Positions 35,419-44,685 of a stretch of 64,000 nucleotides of DNA are shown here, piece by piece. The notes beneath the pieces were generated by a model. It was given only the letters and a program-made list of their open reading frames with translations, was not told where the DNA came from and searched no databases. How positions within the stretch are numbered: the first letter of the stretch is position 1; every line of letters starts with the position of its first letter. This DNA is from Vibrio hyugaensis (GTDB taxonomy: Bacteria; Pseudomonadota; Gammaproteobacteria; Enterobacterales; Vibrionaceae): contig NZ_CP025795.1 in assembly GCF_002906655.1 (NCBI RefSeq), forward strand, positions 682,001 to 746,000, in the 5' to 3' direction. A program made the position numbers and the translations under genes.

Positions 35419-36363
35419 TTACTTTGTTATTGGTTGCTTGAGTTGTTCATAGAGTCGTTCGTCAAGATTTAATTCTCGCGGCTTATCTTCTTGGAAGTAA
35501 TGGGCATATACTGGATGATATTGTACCGCTAAGCTTAGAAGTTTTGGGTTGCTACAAAGCTTTTGGGTATTGATATGATAAATGTACATGTTGCCCAGAC
35601 CTTTAACTTGTTGACGGGAATGAACCAAGTTGGCGCCGAGCTCTTCTAAAAAGCGCATGCTGGTAGCCCCTCTGGCAACAAGCAGAGTATCTGGAATATT
35701 AAAATAAGAGTGAATCAAACGATTCAACGCTAATCCTAGCAGGACTTCGCAATGAACAGAGGATCTAAAATACGTTAAACCAAAGAAGAGCAGATTATCT
35801 ATATCGATATTTAATTCATTAATTTTTTCTTCTACACCAAACTTCTCGATTATTCCCTCACAGTACTCATGAAAGTATACGCAAGATTCAATATCTTCAG
35901 AGCTCTCGATATAGAAGGTCTCTACGTCGAATGTAATGTTTTGTTTGTCTAAATGTTCAACGACCTCTGTTATAGACGGAATGTTAAATGTGTATTCATA
36001 AAGATGTCTTGTCGTTTTGTTTGTACTTTTGAGGTATTTGACTTTTGAATCAATCGATTGTGTCTTGATTTGGTGGTAGGAGGAATCAAACTGTGACGTA
36101 TACTGTCTAAATTGAACCTCGTTGATCTTTGGAACTTTGGGTACATCACACCGCTCGAAGTACTCATCTAAACAACCTACACAGTGAGCAATTAGAAGCT
36201 GTCGATACAAAGAGGGCTTTGTTACCCCATTACTCCAACGACTTAAGGTGATGGCATCGAGCCCCGCAAACTCATCGTACTTTAGCTGTAGCTTTATCAT
36301 CAATTCTGAACGAGGCATCTGTTTTAAAATTTTTTCGTTTAGAAAACTCATAAAGTCTTGCAT
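35419..36363 (-). CDS. HTH-domain protein of unknown function (314 residues)
   Basis: The N-terminus contains a putative Cro/XRE-like helix-turn-helix (LQLKYDEFAGLDAITLSRWSN, about 24-65), followed by a cluster with two Cys (AHCVGCLDEYFERCD). The remaining 230 residues match nothing I know; they are mostly helical with aromatic residues and no membrane segment. Shine-Dalgarno AAGGAGC is 10 nt before the ATG. Its AT content is higher than its neighbours, suggesting acquisition. An inverted repeat 70 bp upstream may be its own operator. Confidence 0.7.
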   Translation of the reverse strand: MQDFMSFLNEKILKQMPRSELMIKLQLKYDEFAGLDAITLSRWSNGVTKPSLYRQLLIAHCVGCLDEYFERCDVPKVPKINEVQFRQYTSQFDSSYHQIKTQSIDSKVKYLKSTNKTTRHLYEYTFNIPSITEVVEHLDKQNITFDVETFYIESSEDIESCVYFHEYCEGIIEKFGVEEKINELNIDIDNLLFFGLTYFRSSVHCEVLLGLALNRLIHSYFNIPDTLLVARGATSMRFLEELGANLVHSRQQVKGLGNMYIYHINTQKLCSNPKLLSLAVQYHPVYAHYFQEDKPRELNLDERLYEQLKQPITK

Positions 36364-36432
36364 TGTTGCTTGCTCCTTATCGTTATTTTTTGGGCTGGAA
36401 GCTATGTTGGCTAAAGCACTCTATAACAAAAG

Positions 36433-36468
36433 TTAGCATCTTTGATCTAATTGTCTAGATGATGCTAA
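36433..36468. promoter_or_regulatory. inverted repeat upstream of the HTH gene
   Basis: TTAGCATC (36433-36440) and GATGCTAA (36461-36468) are perfect complements separated by 20 bp, about 70 bp upstream of the minus-strand HTH gene. It is a candidate operator or promoter-proximal hairpin. Confidence 0.4.
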
Positions 36469-36605
36469 TGTAATTAGCAGTTGAAGGTACTTATTGAGTT
36501 AGTCGTCTCATTTTAATTACATAAGACTTCCTATTTACAATGTTTTATTATGCCTAGCCTTTGATTTTCAATGGAAAGCGACTCCGCTTTGACTTACCCC
36601 TTACT

Positions 36606-36850
36606 CGCTTGTTTATTTAACACCAAGAAGATCAGTTTGGTTAGGAACGATGCGTTTCTGGGGACTGCAATCTGACCGCAGACAGCACACCTTCGGTTCC
36701 AATGCTATCTACTCCTCGTACATCTAAGGCGGTATCAAGAGCGGTCAAATTCAGTGCACGTCAATGGAGCGATATTGAGAAAGCTTAAGAGCCGATTCAA
36801 TTCTTTGATAGGTTATTTGCACTCATCTCTGCAACAAAACTCGCCATACG
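36606..36850 (-). pseudogene. decayed copy of the XRE-family regulator at 37.7-38.0 kb
   Basis: About 240 bp align closely with the intact regulator gene in the same orientation. Shared blocks include ATCAGTTTGGTTAG, CGGTCAAATTCAGTGCACGT and CGATATTGAGAAAG, roughly 80 percent identity by eye. There are substitutions and at least one 7-bp deletion (the TCCTCGC segment before the CAATCCTTTG region), so no full frame survives and the N-terminal part degenerates. It lies on the other side of the Pro/Tyr-rich gene from the intact copy, indicating an old duplication. Confidence 0.75.
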
Positions 36851-36883
36851 CGGGTTTGCTTGTTTTATAGGCAGTGCACAGTG

Positions 36884-37615
36884 CTATAAAGGCGACTCCA
36901 CCACGACAAACTTACGTTCTTCTCTGAGTGGTGCAAACCAAGTGTTGTTGTACTTAAAGTAGCTTTGCCCATCAACGACAACCGTTTCTTTTGTGTGTGG
37001 CAGCGAATTCACGATCTCACCGAGTTTGTATGGGCTTGGTTCTGGAGCTGGAGCTACTTGGGCTACATGTGCAGAACTCGAACTTGGCGAAGAGGACACA
37101 ATCTGACCTGAAGGTGGTGCGTAGTTTGAAGCGGTCGAGGACGACGTGGTTACGCTATTGCCATTCACTATGGTGTAGTTACCACTTGGCGGATAACGGA
37201 CATAGTCATATCTGTCCCCATTTCTACGATAGTAAGAGTCTTGAACAATGGCGTAGGTAATGCCGGAAAAAATCGCGAAGGTCGCAATGCCCACCAAATC
37301 GCTGTGATAGTAGTAGTAACGCCCACGATACGGTGGATACCAATATCCGGGTCTTACAAAGATAAACGACGAATGATTATGTGGTGGTCTCGCAACATAC
37401 GGTGGCCGATGATAATAAGGTGGCCGGTAGTAGGGCGGCCGATGATAATGAGGTGGTTTACTTGGCCTATGAGGGCGATTTACTGGGCGTAAATCATGTT
37501 TGTTTCCTGGCTGCGTGATCGGCTTTACTGCGGGTTTCACTTGCGGTTGTGCAGACAAGCTTGCTGTCCCAAGCAGACAAATAGTGGTTACTGTAATGAC
37601 CCAGGTGCTTCTCAT
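36884..37615 (-). CDS. exported Pro/Tyr/His-rich protein (DUF6515-like)
   Basis: 243 residues with a signal peptide (TVTTICLLGTASLSAQP), a low-complexity region of repeated Arg-Pro-Pro-Tyr-His units (about 50-85), a hydrophobic stretch (LVGIATFAIFSGITYAIV), a Ser/Thr-rich linker and a compact C-terminal domain (YKLGEIVNSLPHTKETVVVDG, FKYNNTWFAP). The C-terminal domain resembles DUF6515-type periplasmic proteins. The role is unknown; envelope association is likely. Nucleotide repeats coding the RPPYY units could vary in number. Confidence 0.7.
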   Translation of the reverse strand: MRSTWVITVTTICLLGTASLSAQPQVKPAVKPITQPGNKHDLRPVNRPHRPSKPPHYHRPPYYRPPYYHRPPYVARPPHNHSSFIFVRPGYWYPPYRGRYYYYHSDLVGIATFAIFSGITYAIVQDSYYRRNGDRYDYVRYPPSGNYTIVNGNSVTTSSSTASNYAPPSGQIVSSSPSSSSAHVAQVAPAPEPSPYKLGEIVNSLPHTKETVVVDGQSYFKYNNTWFAPLREERKFVVVESPL

Positions 37616-37704
37616 AAGACGCCCTCCATAGGTTAGGAGTATCGAAGCGCTAATTTTTTAAGTTTAGCTCACCATAACTTTGTTTGAGTTAGGAGTCTAG
37701 GGAT

Positions 37705-38040
37705 CTACTTTTTGTTCTCGTTGGCTTTTTGCTCTAGCACCAAGAAAATCAGTTTGGTTAGCATCGATTGTGCTTCTGGAGATAACAATCTTGCCGCAGA
37801 CAACACATCTTCTGCTGCAATGTTATCTATTCCTCGCTCATCTAAGGCGATATCAAGATCGGTCAAATTCAGTGCACGTAAAATGGATCGATATTGAGAA
37901 AGTTTAAGATCCGATTCTCCTCGCTCAATCCTTTGGTAAGTTTTCGCACTCATCCCTGCGACTTTTGCCATTTGTTCACGCGATACGCCTTTCATTTTAC
38001 GTCGCCTGATCAGAACTTCTATCAGCGGGTCAACTTGCAT
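37705..38040 (-). CDS. XRE-family helix-turn-helix regulator
   Basis: 111 residues with an N-terminal Cro/C1-type HTH (MKGVSREQMAKVAGMSAKTYQRIERGESDL, about 17-45). The C-terminal helical segment (LLSPEAQSMLTKLIFLVLEQK) probably dimerises. A palindrome with AGGACA/TGTCCT arms lies directly before the start, fitting autoregulation. A decayed relative lies about 1.1 kb away. The divergent gene at 38.18 kb may be under the same control. Confidence 0.82.
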   Translation of the reverse strand: MQVDPLIEVLIRRRKMKGVSREQMAKVAGMSAKTYQRIERGESDLKLSQYRSILRALNLTDLDIALDERGIDNIAAEDVLSAARLLSPEAQSMLTKLIFLVLEQKANENKK

Positions 38041-38053
38041 GTTCTCTCCTTAT

Positions 38054-38069
38054 AGGACAGTTTTGTCCT
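38054..38069. promoter_or_regulatory. operator candidate of the XRE regulator
   Basis: The inverted repeat AGGACAGTTTTGTCCT has perfect 6-bp arms and a 4-bp spacer. It lies 14 bp upstream of the regulator start, between divergent genes. Confidence 0.6.
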
Positions 38070-38179
38070 TAAGCACGCAATAAACGGACCAGTTTAACCA
38101 GCCCTTATTTACCCAAGCTTTGATTGGGATAAGAATGGCATTCCACAAAAAATGCCGGGATATCAGTTAGTTTCATAAA

Positions 38180-38491
38180 ATGGAAAAATATCAGTTTTAT
38201 AAATCGGTCGATGGCGAAATTAGCATTCGCAAAATGCAACGCATTTTAGGGCAACTACTTGATGAGATTCGTGCTCGATGTCGAGAGACTAGATTGGATT
38301 TAGGTTGGCTGACAAGAGAGGCACAGAAACGTTTGATGATGTACAAAGAGTTGTATCTACATCGTAGCGACATTGATGAAGCTGAACTGAATAAGTCTTA
38401 TGAAAAAATGAGTCTTATGGAGCGTCTAATTGCGGATATGGGTTTAGCTGCGATGACGTATATTATTGATGCGTTGGACAAAGAACTTTGA
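38180..38491 (+). CDS. hypothetical helical protein (103 residues)
   Basis: A charged, alpha-helical protein (MEKYQFYKSVDGEISIRKMQ, EAQKRLMMYKELYLHRSDID) with no signal or membrane segment. The ribosome site is weak. It is divergent from the XRE regulator across about 140 bp containing that regulator's likely operator. I recognise no family. Confidence 0.5.
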   Translation: MEKYQFYKSVDGEISIRKMQRILGQLLDEIRARCRETRLDLGWLTREAQKRLMMYKELYLHRSDIDEAELNKSYEKMSLMERLIADMGLAAMTYIIDALDKEL

Positions 38492-39200
38492 TTTTTTTCG
38501 CTAAGCGACAGGTAAACGAAATAACAGCATGAGTTAAGAGTAACAGGGATTATTTTTAGAGAGGATGTAAATGCTGGGGAACCACTCCCAGCATTTAGAA
38601 CACTCATTTACCAAAATCTTCGAACCGTAAATCAGTGTTTAGAGGTATGTGAACCGAAATGTGTCGGTATGAAGCGAATAATAACGACATTGGCGGATCT
38701 AGGCTATGTTCTGGGTTTCTAATGCCCTTCCACATAATGTACACTTTTATGTACACCCTCAAAATTGTGAGCCTCAACTCGCTTTTTATTCTTTATAGCG
38801 ATAAAAGTCTAACCATCGGTTAAAAATGCAACATATATTTTGCAAGTCATCAGAGTCGTTAAAATATACGGCTATAAGATGGCGCTTTTGCTTTTCAATT
38901 GTCCTATTTATGCCTTACAATCCTCCCGAACCAAATCCATTCAGTAGAGAATGGGATTGACGAAAAGGATGTGCTGATTTTGCTTCGAACCCAAAATGAG
39001 ACGTTCCGTGAATCAAAACTCTGCCCGGAAATGCTTCTCCTTAGACATAAACGCTTTTGCAGAGTCGAACCTGCTTGAGTCGTGGTTTTTTGCGCTCTGA
39101 ATTTCAGTTGCGTAAGAGCCGGGCATTTTCGTAGATCGCGTTTCTAACCAAACTCGCGATAAGTCATGAATAAAACGGATTAAATTTAGAGGTATTAACC
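38492..39200 (+). other. 709-bp region: hairpin, TyrR-like box and long leader before the aromatic permease
   Basis: It holds a perfect 10-bp hairpin (AAATGCTGGG / CCCAGCATTT, 38569-38596) without a T-run, a TyrR-like box at 38738-38755, a possible promoter near 38870 (TATAAGAT) and about 300 bp of leader. The leader contains small inverted repeats (CCATTC/GAATGG near 38940, ACTCTGC/GCAGAGT around 39000-39065). No convincing ORF was found. The leader could carry an attenuator or a small RNA. Confidence 0.4.
38738..38755. promoter_or_regulatory. TyrR-box-like palindrome
   Basis: TGTACACTTTTATGTACA fits the TyrR consensus TGTAAA-N6-TTTACA at 10 of 12 positions, with the essential G and C 14 bp apart. 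It lies upstream of an aromatic amino acid permease gene, a typical TyrR target, though about 445 bp from the start codon. Confidence 0.55.
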
Positions 39201-40358
39201 GTGAACTTAAAACTTGTTGGCAGCTCCCTGATCGTTGCAGGTACTGCTCTTGGCGCAGGTATGCTTGCTATACCAATGGTGCTTGCTCAATTCGGCCTCC
39301 TTTGGGGTACGCTTCTTATGCTGTTCATCTGGGCGGGTACCACCTATGCGGCGCTTCTTCTATTGGAAGCAAGCTGTAAAGTCGGTGGTGGCGTGAGCAT
39401 GAACGCTATCGCTCGTGAAACACTAGGTAAAGGCGGTCAGTTTGTCACGAATGGTCTTCTTTACGCCTTACTTGTTTGCTTGTTAATGGCTTATATCATT
39501 GGCGCTGGTGACCTTGTACAGAAAGTCACAGCGTCAATGGGCATTCCAGTTTCAACTATTTCTAGCCAAGTTGGCTTTACTGTTCTTGTTGGTCTGATTG
39601 TGTCTGCTGGTACTGGCGTTGTTGATAAGCTTAACCGTGGTTTGTTCATCGGTATGATCATCGCACTCGTTCTAACGCTATTCTCTCTTGCGCCAAACGT
39701 GTCGTTTGAAGGGCTAAGTGAAGTTGTAAACGCTGATAAGATGGCACTTATCAAACAAAGCTCTGTTCTGTTTACCAGTTTCGGCTTTATGGTGGTTATC
39801 CCTTCTTTGGTGACATACAACAAAGAGGCGAGTAAGACACAACTTCGCAATATGATCATTGTCGGCTCAACTATCCCTCTCGTGTGTTACCTATTATGGT
39901 TGTTCGCGGTAGTGGGTAACTTGCCTCCGCATGAGCTGGTTCAATTCTCTAACGTATCTGAGTTGATCTCTGTACTTGGCCAACAGTACAAAGGCCTTGA
40001 GTTCATTCTTTCTATGTTCACGGGTTTGGCACTACTGACGTCTTTCTTAGGTGTGGCAATGGCGCTTTACGACCAAAACGCTGACCTACTCAAAGCAAGT
40101 AAGCCAGTGGTATTCGTGACGACGTTCATTTTGCCACTGCTTGGCGCAGTATTTGCTCCAGAACACTTCCTAGCGATCCTAAGTTACGCAGGTATTATCC
40201 TTGTGTTCCTAGCGGTGTTTGTTCCTCTGTCGATGACAATGAAAGTGCGTCGTGTACCAGTAGAAGACAACAACGTGTACGAAGCTGGTGGTGGCACGAT
40301 GGGCATGAGCGTAATCTTCCTATTCGGTTGTTTCTTGCTGTTCGCTCAGGCCGTGTAA
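39201..40358 (+). CDS. aromatic amino acid permease (TyrP/Mtr family)
   Basis: 385 residues with 11 helices. The N-terminus (VGSSLIVAGTALGAGMLAIPM) is the hallmark of the HAAAP family, and the family helix NGLLYALLVCLLMAYIIGAG follows. It imports tyrosine or tryptophan by proton symport; tyrosine versus tryptophan is not decidable here. It is monocistronic and ends in an intrinsic terminator. The upstream TyrR-like box supports regulation by aromatic amino acids. Confidence 0.88.
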   Translation: MNLKLVGSSLIVAGTALGAGMLAIPMVLAQFGLLWGTLLMLFIWAGTTYAALLLLEASCKVGGGVSMNAIARETLGKGGQFVTNGLLYALLVCLLMAYIIGAGDLVQKVTASMGIPVSTISSQVGFTVLVGLIVSAGTGVVDKLNRGLFIGMIIALVLTLFSLAPNVSFEGLSEVVNADKMALIKQSSVLFTSFGFMVVIPSLVTYNKEASKTQLRNMIIVGSTIPLVCYLLWLFAVVGNLPPHELVQFSNVSELISVLGQQYKGLEFILSMFTGLALLTSFLGVAMALYDQNADLLKASKPVVFVTTFILPLLGAVFAPEHFLAILSYAGIILVFLAVFVPLSMTMKVRRVPVEDNNVYEAGGGTMGMSVIFLFGCFLLFAQAV

Positions 40359-40405
40359 CCTTGCTCGTTTTACGTTGAGCATTTAGCTGAACGAAAGTAA
40401 TTGTT

Positions 40406-40440
40406 AAAGCCGTTTGTCTGATTGAGCAAGCGGCTTTTTT
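40406..40440 (+). terminator. intrinsic terminator of the aromatic permease
   Basis: AAAGCCGTTTG / CAAGCGGCTTTT stem followed by a T-run. Confidence 0.85.
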
Positions 40441-40607
40441 GTGCGTGTTTGTAAGTGCAATATCAGCATTGCTTATGGCTCTGACGATTGCTTGATAAAT
40501 CACGCTGATATTTGACCAAAAGGTGAAATAGTCTCGCTTAAGACTGACAACTATGGCGTCGACTCTCCTTATGATGACCGTTAGGTTATAAAGTAAAGGG
40601 GAACAGA

Positions 40608-40931
40608 GTGTCTAAGCGACTTTCTCTCACGATTGCTGGAATGGTACTTTCTTTAGGCGTGTTCAGTGCTGAAGCCGTTGCGCATCCAAAACATAAGCAT
40701 GGTCAGCATGGCCATCACCATGATCACAAACATAAACATAAACATAAACATAAACATAAACATAAAAAAGTGATAGTGGTAAAGCACAAGCGACCAAAGC
40801 ATCACTATTACCATTACAGACATATCCCGCCACGTAGTACTTATATTCAGATTGGCAATTTTACTTACCTGAAAGTGGATGATCATTATTACAAGCGTTC
40901 TAAAGATCGTTATGTTCATGTGGTTTTGTAA
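40608..40931 (+). CDS. exported His/Lys-repeat protein
   Basis: 107 residues from GTG 40608 (Shine-Dalgarno AAGGGGA). A signal peptide (SLTIAGMVLSLGVFSAEAVA) is followed by a His-rich stretch (HPKHKHGQHGHHHDHKHK), an uninterrupted His-Lys dipeptide run, and a basic Tyr-rich C-terminal domain (IQIGNFTYLKVDDHYYKRS). The His cluster is a likely metal-binding segment (Zn, Ni or Cu); a role in metal storage or envelope binding is inferred. The run is encoded by six perfect CATAAA hexamers, so replication slippage would change length without breaking the frame. Confidence 0.72.
   Translation: MSKRLSLTIAGMVLSLGVFSAEAVAHPKHKHGQHGHHHDHKHKHKHKHKHKHKKVIVVKHKRPKHHYYHYRHIPPRSTYIQIGNFTYLKVDDHYYKRSKDRYVHVVL
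40731..40766 (+). repeat. six tandem CATAAA hexamers (coding)
   Basis: Perfect hexanucleotide repeats inside the His/Lys-rich gene, each adding one His-Lys pair. Copy-number change is in frame. Confidence 0.9.
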
Positions 40932-40938
40932 CCGATAA

Positions 40939-40970
40939 AAAACAGCGAGCACATAGGCTCGCTGTTTTGT
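40939..40970. terminator. bidirectional intrinsic terminator
   Basis: AAAACAGCGAGC / GCTCGCTGTTTT stem with A- and T-rich flanks, between the convergent His/Lys-rich gene and the dCache chemoreceptor gene. Confidence 0.88.
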
Positions 40971-40992
40971 TTTAAGTGAGTATAAAGAGAGG

Positions 40993-42864
40993 TTATACCG
41001 TAAAGCGGTTAAGGATCTCGTCTTGTTTACGAACATCTTCATGCTGTGCTTGCATCGCATCGTTGGTGCGATTTGCGGAGTCAGCAACTTGGGTCGAAAG
41101 ATCTTTAATGTTGACTGTGTTGTTGTTGATCTCTTCTGCAACTAGGCTCTGTTCTTCTGCCGCTGACGCAATTTGCAGGTTCATATCAGAGATACGTTGA
41201 ATTGCATCACGAATACGTTGCAGTGCACCATTGGCGAATTCGGCTTTCTCCACCGCTTCTACTGCGCTGCTCTTGCTTTGTTGCATAGCACTTGCCACTG
41301 ATGATGCACCAGATTGAAGTTGTTCAATCATGCTGCGGATTTCTGTGGTTGATTCTTGAGTTCGCTGCGCCAATGTGCGGACTTCATCTGCTACTACGGC
41401 GAAGCCTCGGCCAGATTCGCCGGCACGTGCGGCTTCTATTGCAGCGTTAAGTGCAAGTAGGTTAGTTTGGTCAGCAATATCGTTGATCACCTTCAAGATG
41501 GTTTCAATATTTGCTGTTGCTGATTCAAGTCCTTGTACTTCTTCAACCGCTTGATCGATGCTGTCTGAAAGCAGGTTGATCGTTTCGGTTGATTCGTTCA
41601 CGACAGAAGAACCTTGTACGGTTGCGTCGTCTGCTTCTTTCGCCGCACTTGCTGCGCCTTGCGCGTTGTTCGCCACTTCTGTTGCCGTCACAGACATCTC
41701 GTGCATCGCTGTTGCTAATTGTTCAAGTTCTTGAAGCTGAGTCTGAATCGCAGAAGCAGAGTCACGAGCGCCTTCTGCGGTAATTTGCGTACCACTTAGG
41801 ATCTGATCAGAAATACTCTTCGACTCAACGATTTGATGCTGCAAGTTCTCCATAAAGGTATTGAAGCCCTTCGCTAACTCAGAGAACTCTTGGTCTGTGT
41901 TGGTATCCAGACGCTGAGTCAAATCACCTTTGCCTGAAGCGACAGCTTGGATTGCGCTGTTTAGCTCATCAAGTGGGCGCATCAATGTACGTATAAGAAT
42001 GGTTAGCGCAATAATAGAAGCAATCACAGCAATCAGAGAATAGATGATGGCACTATTACGTAATGTAGCAACCGCAGCATAAGCAATGCTCTCATCGACT
42101 ACGGCACCCACATACCAGTTCTCACTAGGGATATGAGTCAGGCTGACCATGTACTTGTCGCCGTCCATCTCAATGTGTTGAGCTCCAGATGTGATGTCAA
42201 CTTGAGGCAGATAGCTTGATAGCTTCTCACCATTGTATTTCGCTTCTGGGTGAGCGATGGTTGTGCCATCAGCGGTGACTAAGAACAAGTAACCAGCGTC
42301 AAACAGATTAACTTGGTTCACTAAGTCGGAAAGAGTTGTTAACTCCATGTCGTAGAACATGGCCGCAAGGAATTGGCCAGCTTCATGAACTGGCGTACCG
42401 ATAGAAATGATCACTTTCTTCGAGGATACGTCAACATATGGATCAGTGACGATCAATTTACCTTGTGCTTTTGCCGATACAAACCAAGGACGGACACGAG
42501 GGTCGTAATCGGCGCTAGCTTCCCAACCATCATCATTTTCGATCAAGAAGCCGTTGTTATCGTACGCGTAACCAATCGCCAGGAAACTGGACTTTGGCAT
42601 TGGCTTTTCAAGCACTTCTTGCACGTAGTTATGGATGGTAGGATTTATTTCTAGAATCTCGGTTATGGATTGAGCGAGTTCTTTCTTGGCGTTCATTTCT
42701 GATTCTACGGTGTTCCCCACACCAGATAAGATCTCATTAACACTGGTATCAATGTGATCCTGAATATGTGAACGGATAGTAATAACTTGCTGTGTCGACA
42801 GCAATGCCACTGTAACAAGCAATAAAATTGAAGAGGCGGTAACAACCTTATGTCTGAACTTCAT
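40993..42864 (-). CDS. methyl-accepting chemotaxis protein with dCache sensor
   Basis: 623 residues from the ATG at 42864 (Shine-Dalgarno GAGAGGG; the 28 upstream codons look noncoding). TM1 (about 9-28) is followed by a dCache_1-type periplasmic domain of about 250 residues, with the membrane-distal pocket motifs [29 protein letters not shown] and [14 protein letters not shown]. Then come TM2 (about 275-297), HAMP and the signalling hairpin ([20 protein letters not shown]). The DPRVRPW region is typical of dCache domains that bind amino acids or amines. No CheR-docking tail is present. Confidence 0.92.
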   Translation of the reverse strand: MKFRHKVVTASSILLLVTVALLSTQQVITIRSHIQDHIDTSVNEILSGVGNTVESEMNAKKELAQSITEILEINPTIHNYVQEVLEKPMPKSSFLAIGYAYDNNGFLIENDDGWEASADYDPRVRPWFVSAKAQGKLIVTDPYVDVSSKKVIISIGTPVHEAGQFLAAMFYDMELTTLSDLVNQVNLFDAGYLFLVTADGTTIAHPEAKYNGEKLSSYLPQVDITSGAQHIEMDGDKYMVSLTHIPSENWYVGAVVDESIAYAAVATLRNSAIIYSLIAVIASIIALTILIRTLMRPLDELNSAIQAVASGKGDLTQRLDTNTDQEFSELAKGFNTFMENLQHQIVESKSISDQILSGTQITAEGARDSASAIQTQLQELEQLATAMHEMSVTATEVANNAQGAASAAKEADDATVQGSSVVNESTETINLLSDSIDQAVEEVQGLESATANIETILKVINDIADQTNLLALNAAIEAARAGESGRGFAVVADEVRTLAQRTQESTTEIRSMIEQLQSGASSVASAMQQSKSSAVEAVEKAEFANGALQRIRDAIQRISDMNLQIASAAEEQSLVAEEINNNTVNIKDLSTQVADSANRTNDAMQAQHEDVRKQDEILNRFTV

Positions 42865-43276
42865 AGTTTTCCCTCTCGAGTCTCCCGGCTGGTTTACTCT
42901 GCTTTCACCTCTTTTACTTGGATGAATTACGCAGATGTGAACACACAATTGTGTTTGTTATTTTCCTTATCGACTGATATGTCAAAAACCTAAAGGTGAT
43001 TTGTTTAATTTCTTAACAATTACCTGATTGTGTTCAAAAGTTGTGAGATTGATCTTCTTTGCAAGACTTCGTCATCAAACTGTTAAAAACATACAAATAG
43101 TATCATTGAGCCTTGCAGAAACAAGTCTGACTAGACGTATTTAGCTAATTTAAATCGATGAATTTAAAGTAATATTTATAAGTTTTTTATTGAAAATGAG
43201 ATGTTTCTAAAGAGGCGGTTATCAGAAAGGTGGTAATAAATTGGAACGGAAATAACAAAATGAAGTTACTAATACA
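42865..43276. other. chemoreceptor promoter region
   Basis: AT-rich intergenic DNA upstream of the dCache MCP. A perfect 12-bp palindrome ACACAATTGTGT (42943-42954) lies about 80 bp before the start and could be a regulator site. No ORF seen. Confidence 0.35.
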
Positions 43277-43304
43277 AAAAAGGCTCCGACGATGCGGAGC
43301 CTTT
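43277..43304 (-). terminator. intrinsic terminator of the yjiH gene
   Basis: AAAGGCTCCG / CGGAGCCTTT stem with a 6-nt loop and A-run to the left (U-run on the minus strand). Confidence 0.85.
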
Positions 43305-43320
43305 ATTAAAAATTGCGATT

Positions 43321-44685
43321 TTAGAAAATCAAATGAGCAACACCAGCAATGACTGGGAGTGTAATCAGAGTACGTAGAATGAAGATGATAAACAGCTCTA
43401 CAATGTTTACTGGGATCTTACTGCCTAGTAGTAGTGCACCGACTTCTGACATGTAGATAAGCTGAGTTACCGACATTGCCGCAATCACAAAGCGCGTCAT
43501 TTCGTTGTCGATAGAAGCCGCAAGGATTGCTGGTATAAACATGTCAGCAAAACCAACTACGATAGTTTGAGAGGCTGCAGCGGCTTCTGGAACTTGTAGT
43601 AGCTCTAGGTAAGGGATAAATGGCTGACCTAGGATTTCGAATACTGATGTGTACTCTGCAATCACCAACGCCACGGTACCAAGGCCCATTACAACAGGTA
43701 GTACGCCAAATACCATGTCGATCGCGTTGTGTACGCCTTCTTTAAACACTGACTGTACTGATTTCACTTGGCCTGCACGTTTCAGTGCTAAGTCCATACC
43801 CCAAGAGAACGTTGTGTGACCGGCAGGTACTGCATCCGCGTCTTTCTTGGGCTTACTGCCATCCATGTAACGGTCTTTCTTGAGGCTTAGTGGTGGTAAG
43901 CGAGGAATAATGATCGCTGCGATAACACCGGCCAAACAGATTGCACCGTAGAAAGGAAGGAATAGATGCTCTAGTTGAACTTGAGCAAGTACAACCAAAC
44001 TGAACGTGATGGATACCGCAGAGAAGGTGGTACCGACTACCGCCGCTTCACGTTGGGTGTAGAAGTTATTTTCGTATTGCTTGCTGGTTAAAAGGATACC
44101 AACACTGCCGTCACCTAACCAAGACGCCATACAGTCAATTGCGCTACGACCTGGAAGGTTAAACACAGGACGCATTACTTTACTCAGTAGTGCACCGAAT
44201 AGTTCAAGCAGACCGAAGTTCAAAAGTAGCGGCAATAGTAGACCTGCAAAAATGAATACAGCAAATAGCGTCGGCAATAGACCAGTCAGAACAAGACCAC
44301 CGGTGTTTTCTTCCCAGATCGCTTTAGGACCTACTTGGAAGAATGTCATCAAAACCGCAGCACCACCAATTAGGCGAACAAGCAACCATAGAGGTGATGG
44401 GTTGAACAAACCATTTAAGAAACCGTTACGCAAAACTGCCGCTGGCTTGAAAATTTTGCAAAGGACAGAAGCGACAGCCATGAAAGCAATAATAGCGGTA
44501 ACGATAGCGATTAATGTATCGCCAAGAACAGCAGGAATGACTTTTGCCATTACCGCAACAGGAATTGTTAGACCACCATCGTAAGAGATAGGTGCCATGA
44601 AGAGTAGAAGACCAATCAGGGATGGGATGAAGAACATCCAGAAATTGCCCTTAGGCGCTTCAGCAGCATTGGTGTTGTTATGCAT
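43321..44685 (-). CDS. YjiH-family membrane protein (nucleoside-recognition/Gate domain)
   Basis: 454 residues with about 10 helices. The N-terminal MFFIPSLIGLLLFMAPISYDG and the internal gate-type region (GLLELFGALLSKVMRPVFNLPG, CMASWLGDGSVGILLTSKQYE) mark the YjiH family. The family is predicted to transport small molecules, but no substrate is established. It lacks the YjiG partner found beside it in E. coli. It is monocistronic with its own terminator. Confidence 0.85.
   Translation of the reverse strand: MHNNTNAAEAPKGNFWMFFIPSLIGLLLFMAPISYDGGLTIPVAVMAKVIPAVLGDTLIAIVTAIIAFMAVASVLCKIFKPAAVLRNGFLNGLFNPSPLWLLVRLIGGAAVLMTFFQVGPKAIWEENTGGLVLTGLLPTLFAVFIFAGLLLPLLLNFGLLELFGALLSKVMRPVFNLPGRSAIDCMASWLGDGSVGILLTSKQYENNFYTQREAAVVGTTFSAVSITFSLVVLAQVQLEHLFLPFYGAICLAGVIAAIIIPRLPPLSLKKDRYMDGSKPKKDADAVPAGHTTFSWGMDLALKRAGQVKSVQSVFKEGVHNAIDMVFGVLPVVMGLGTVALVIAEYTSVFEILGQPFIPYLELLQVPEAAAASQTIVVGFADMFIPAILAASIDNEMTRFVIAAMSVTQLIYMSEVGALLLGSKIPVNIVELFIIFILRTLITLPVIAGVAHLIF

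Noticed and set aside
38569..38596. Perfect 10-bp hairpin as terminator of the 103-residue gene
   Set aside because: No T-run follows on either strand, so it is listed only as a structure in the intergenic region.
40731..40766. CRISPR-like or noncoding tandem repeat
   Set aside because: The repeats are six 6-bp units in frame within a signal-peptide-bearing gene; there are no spacers.
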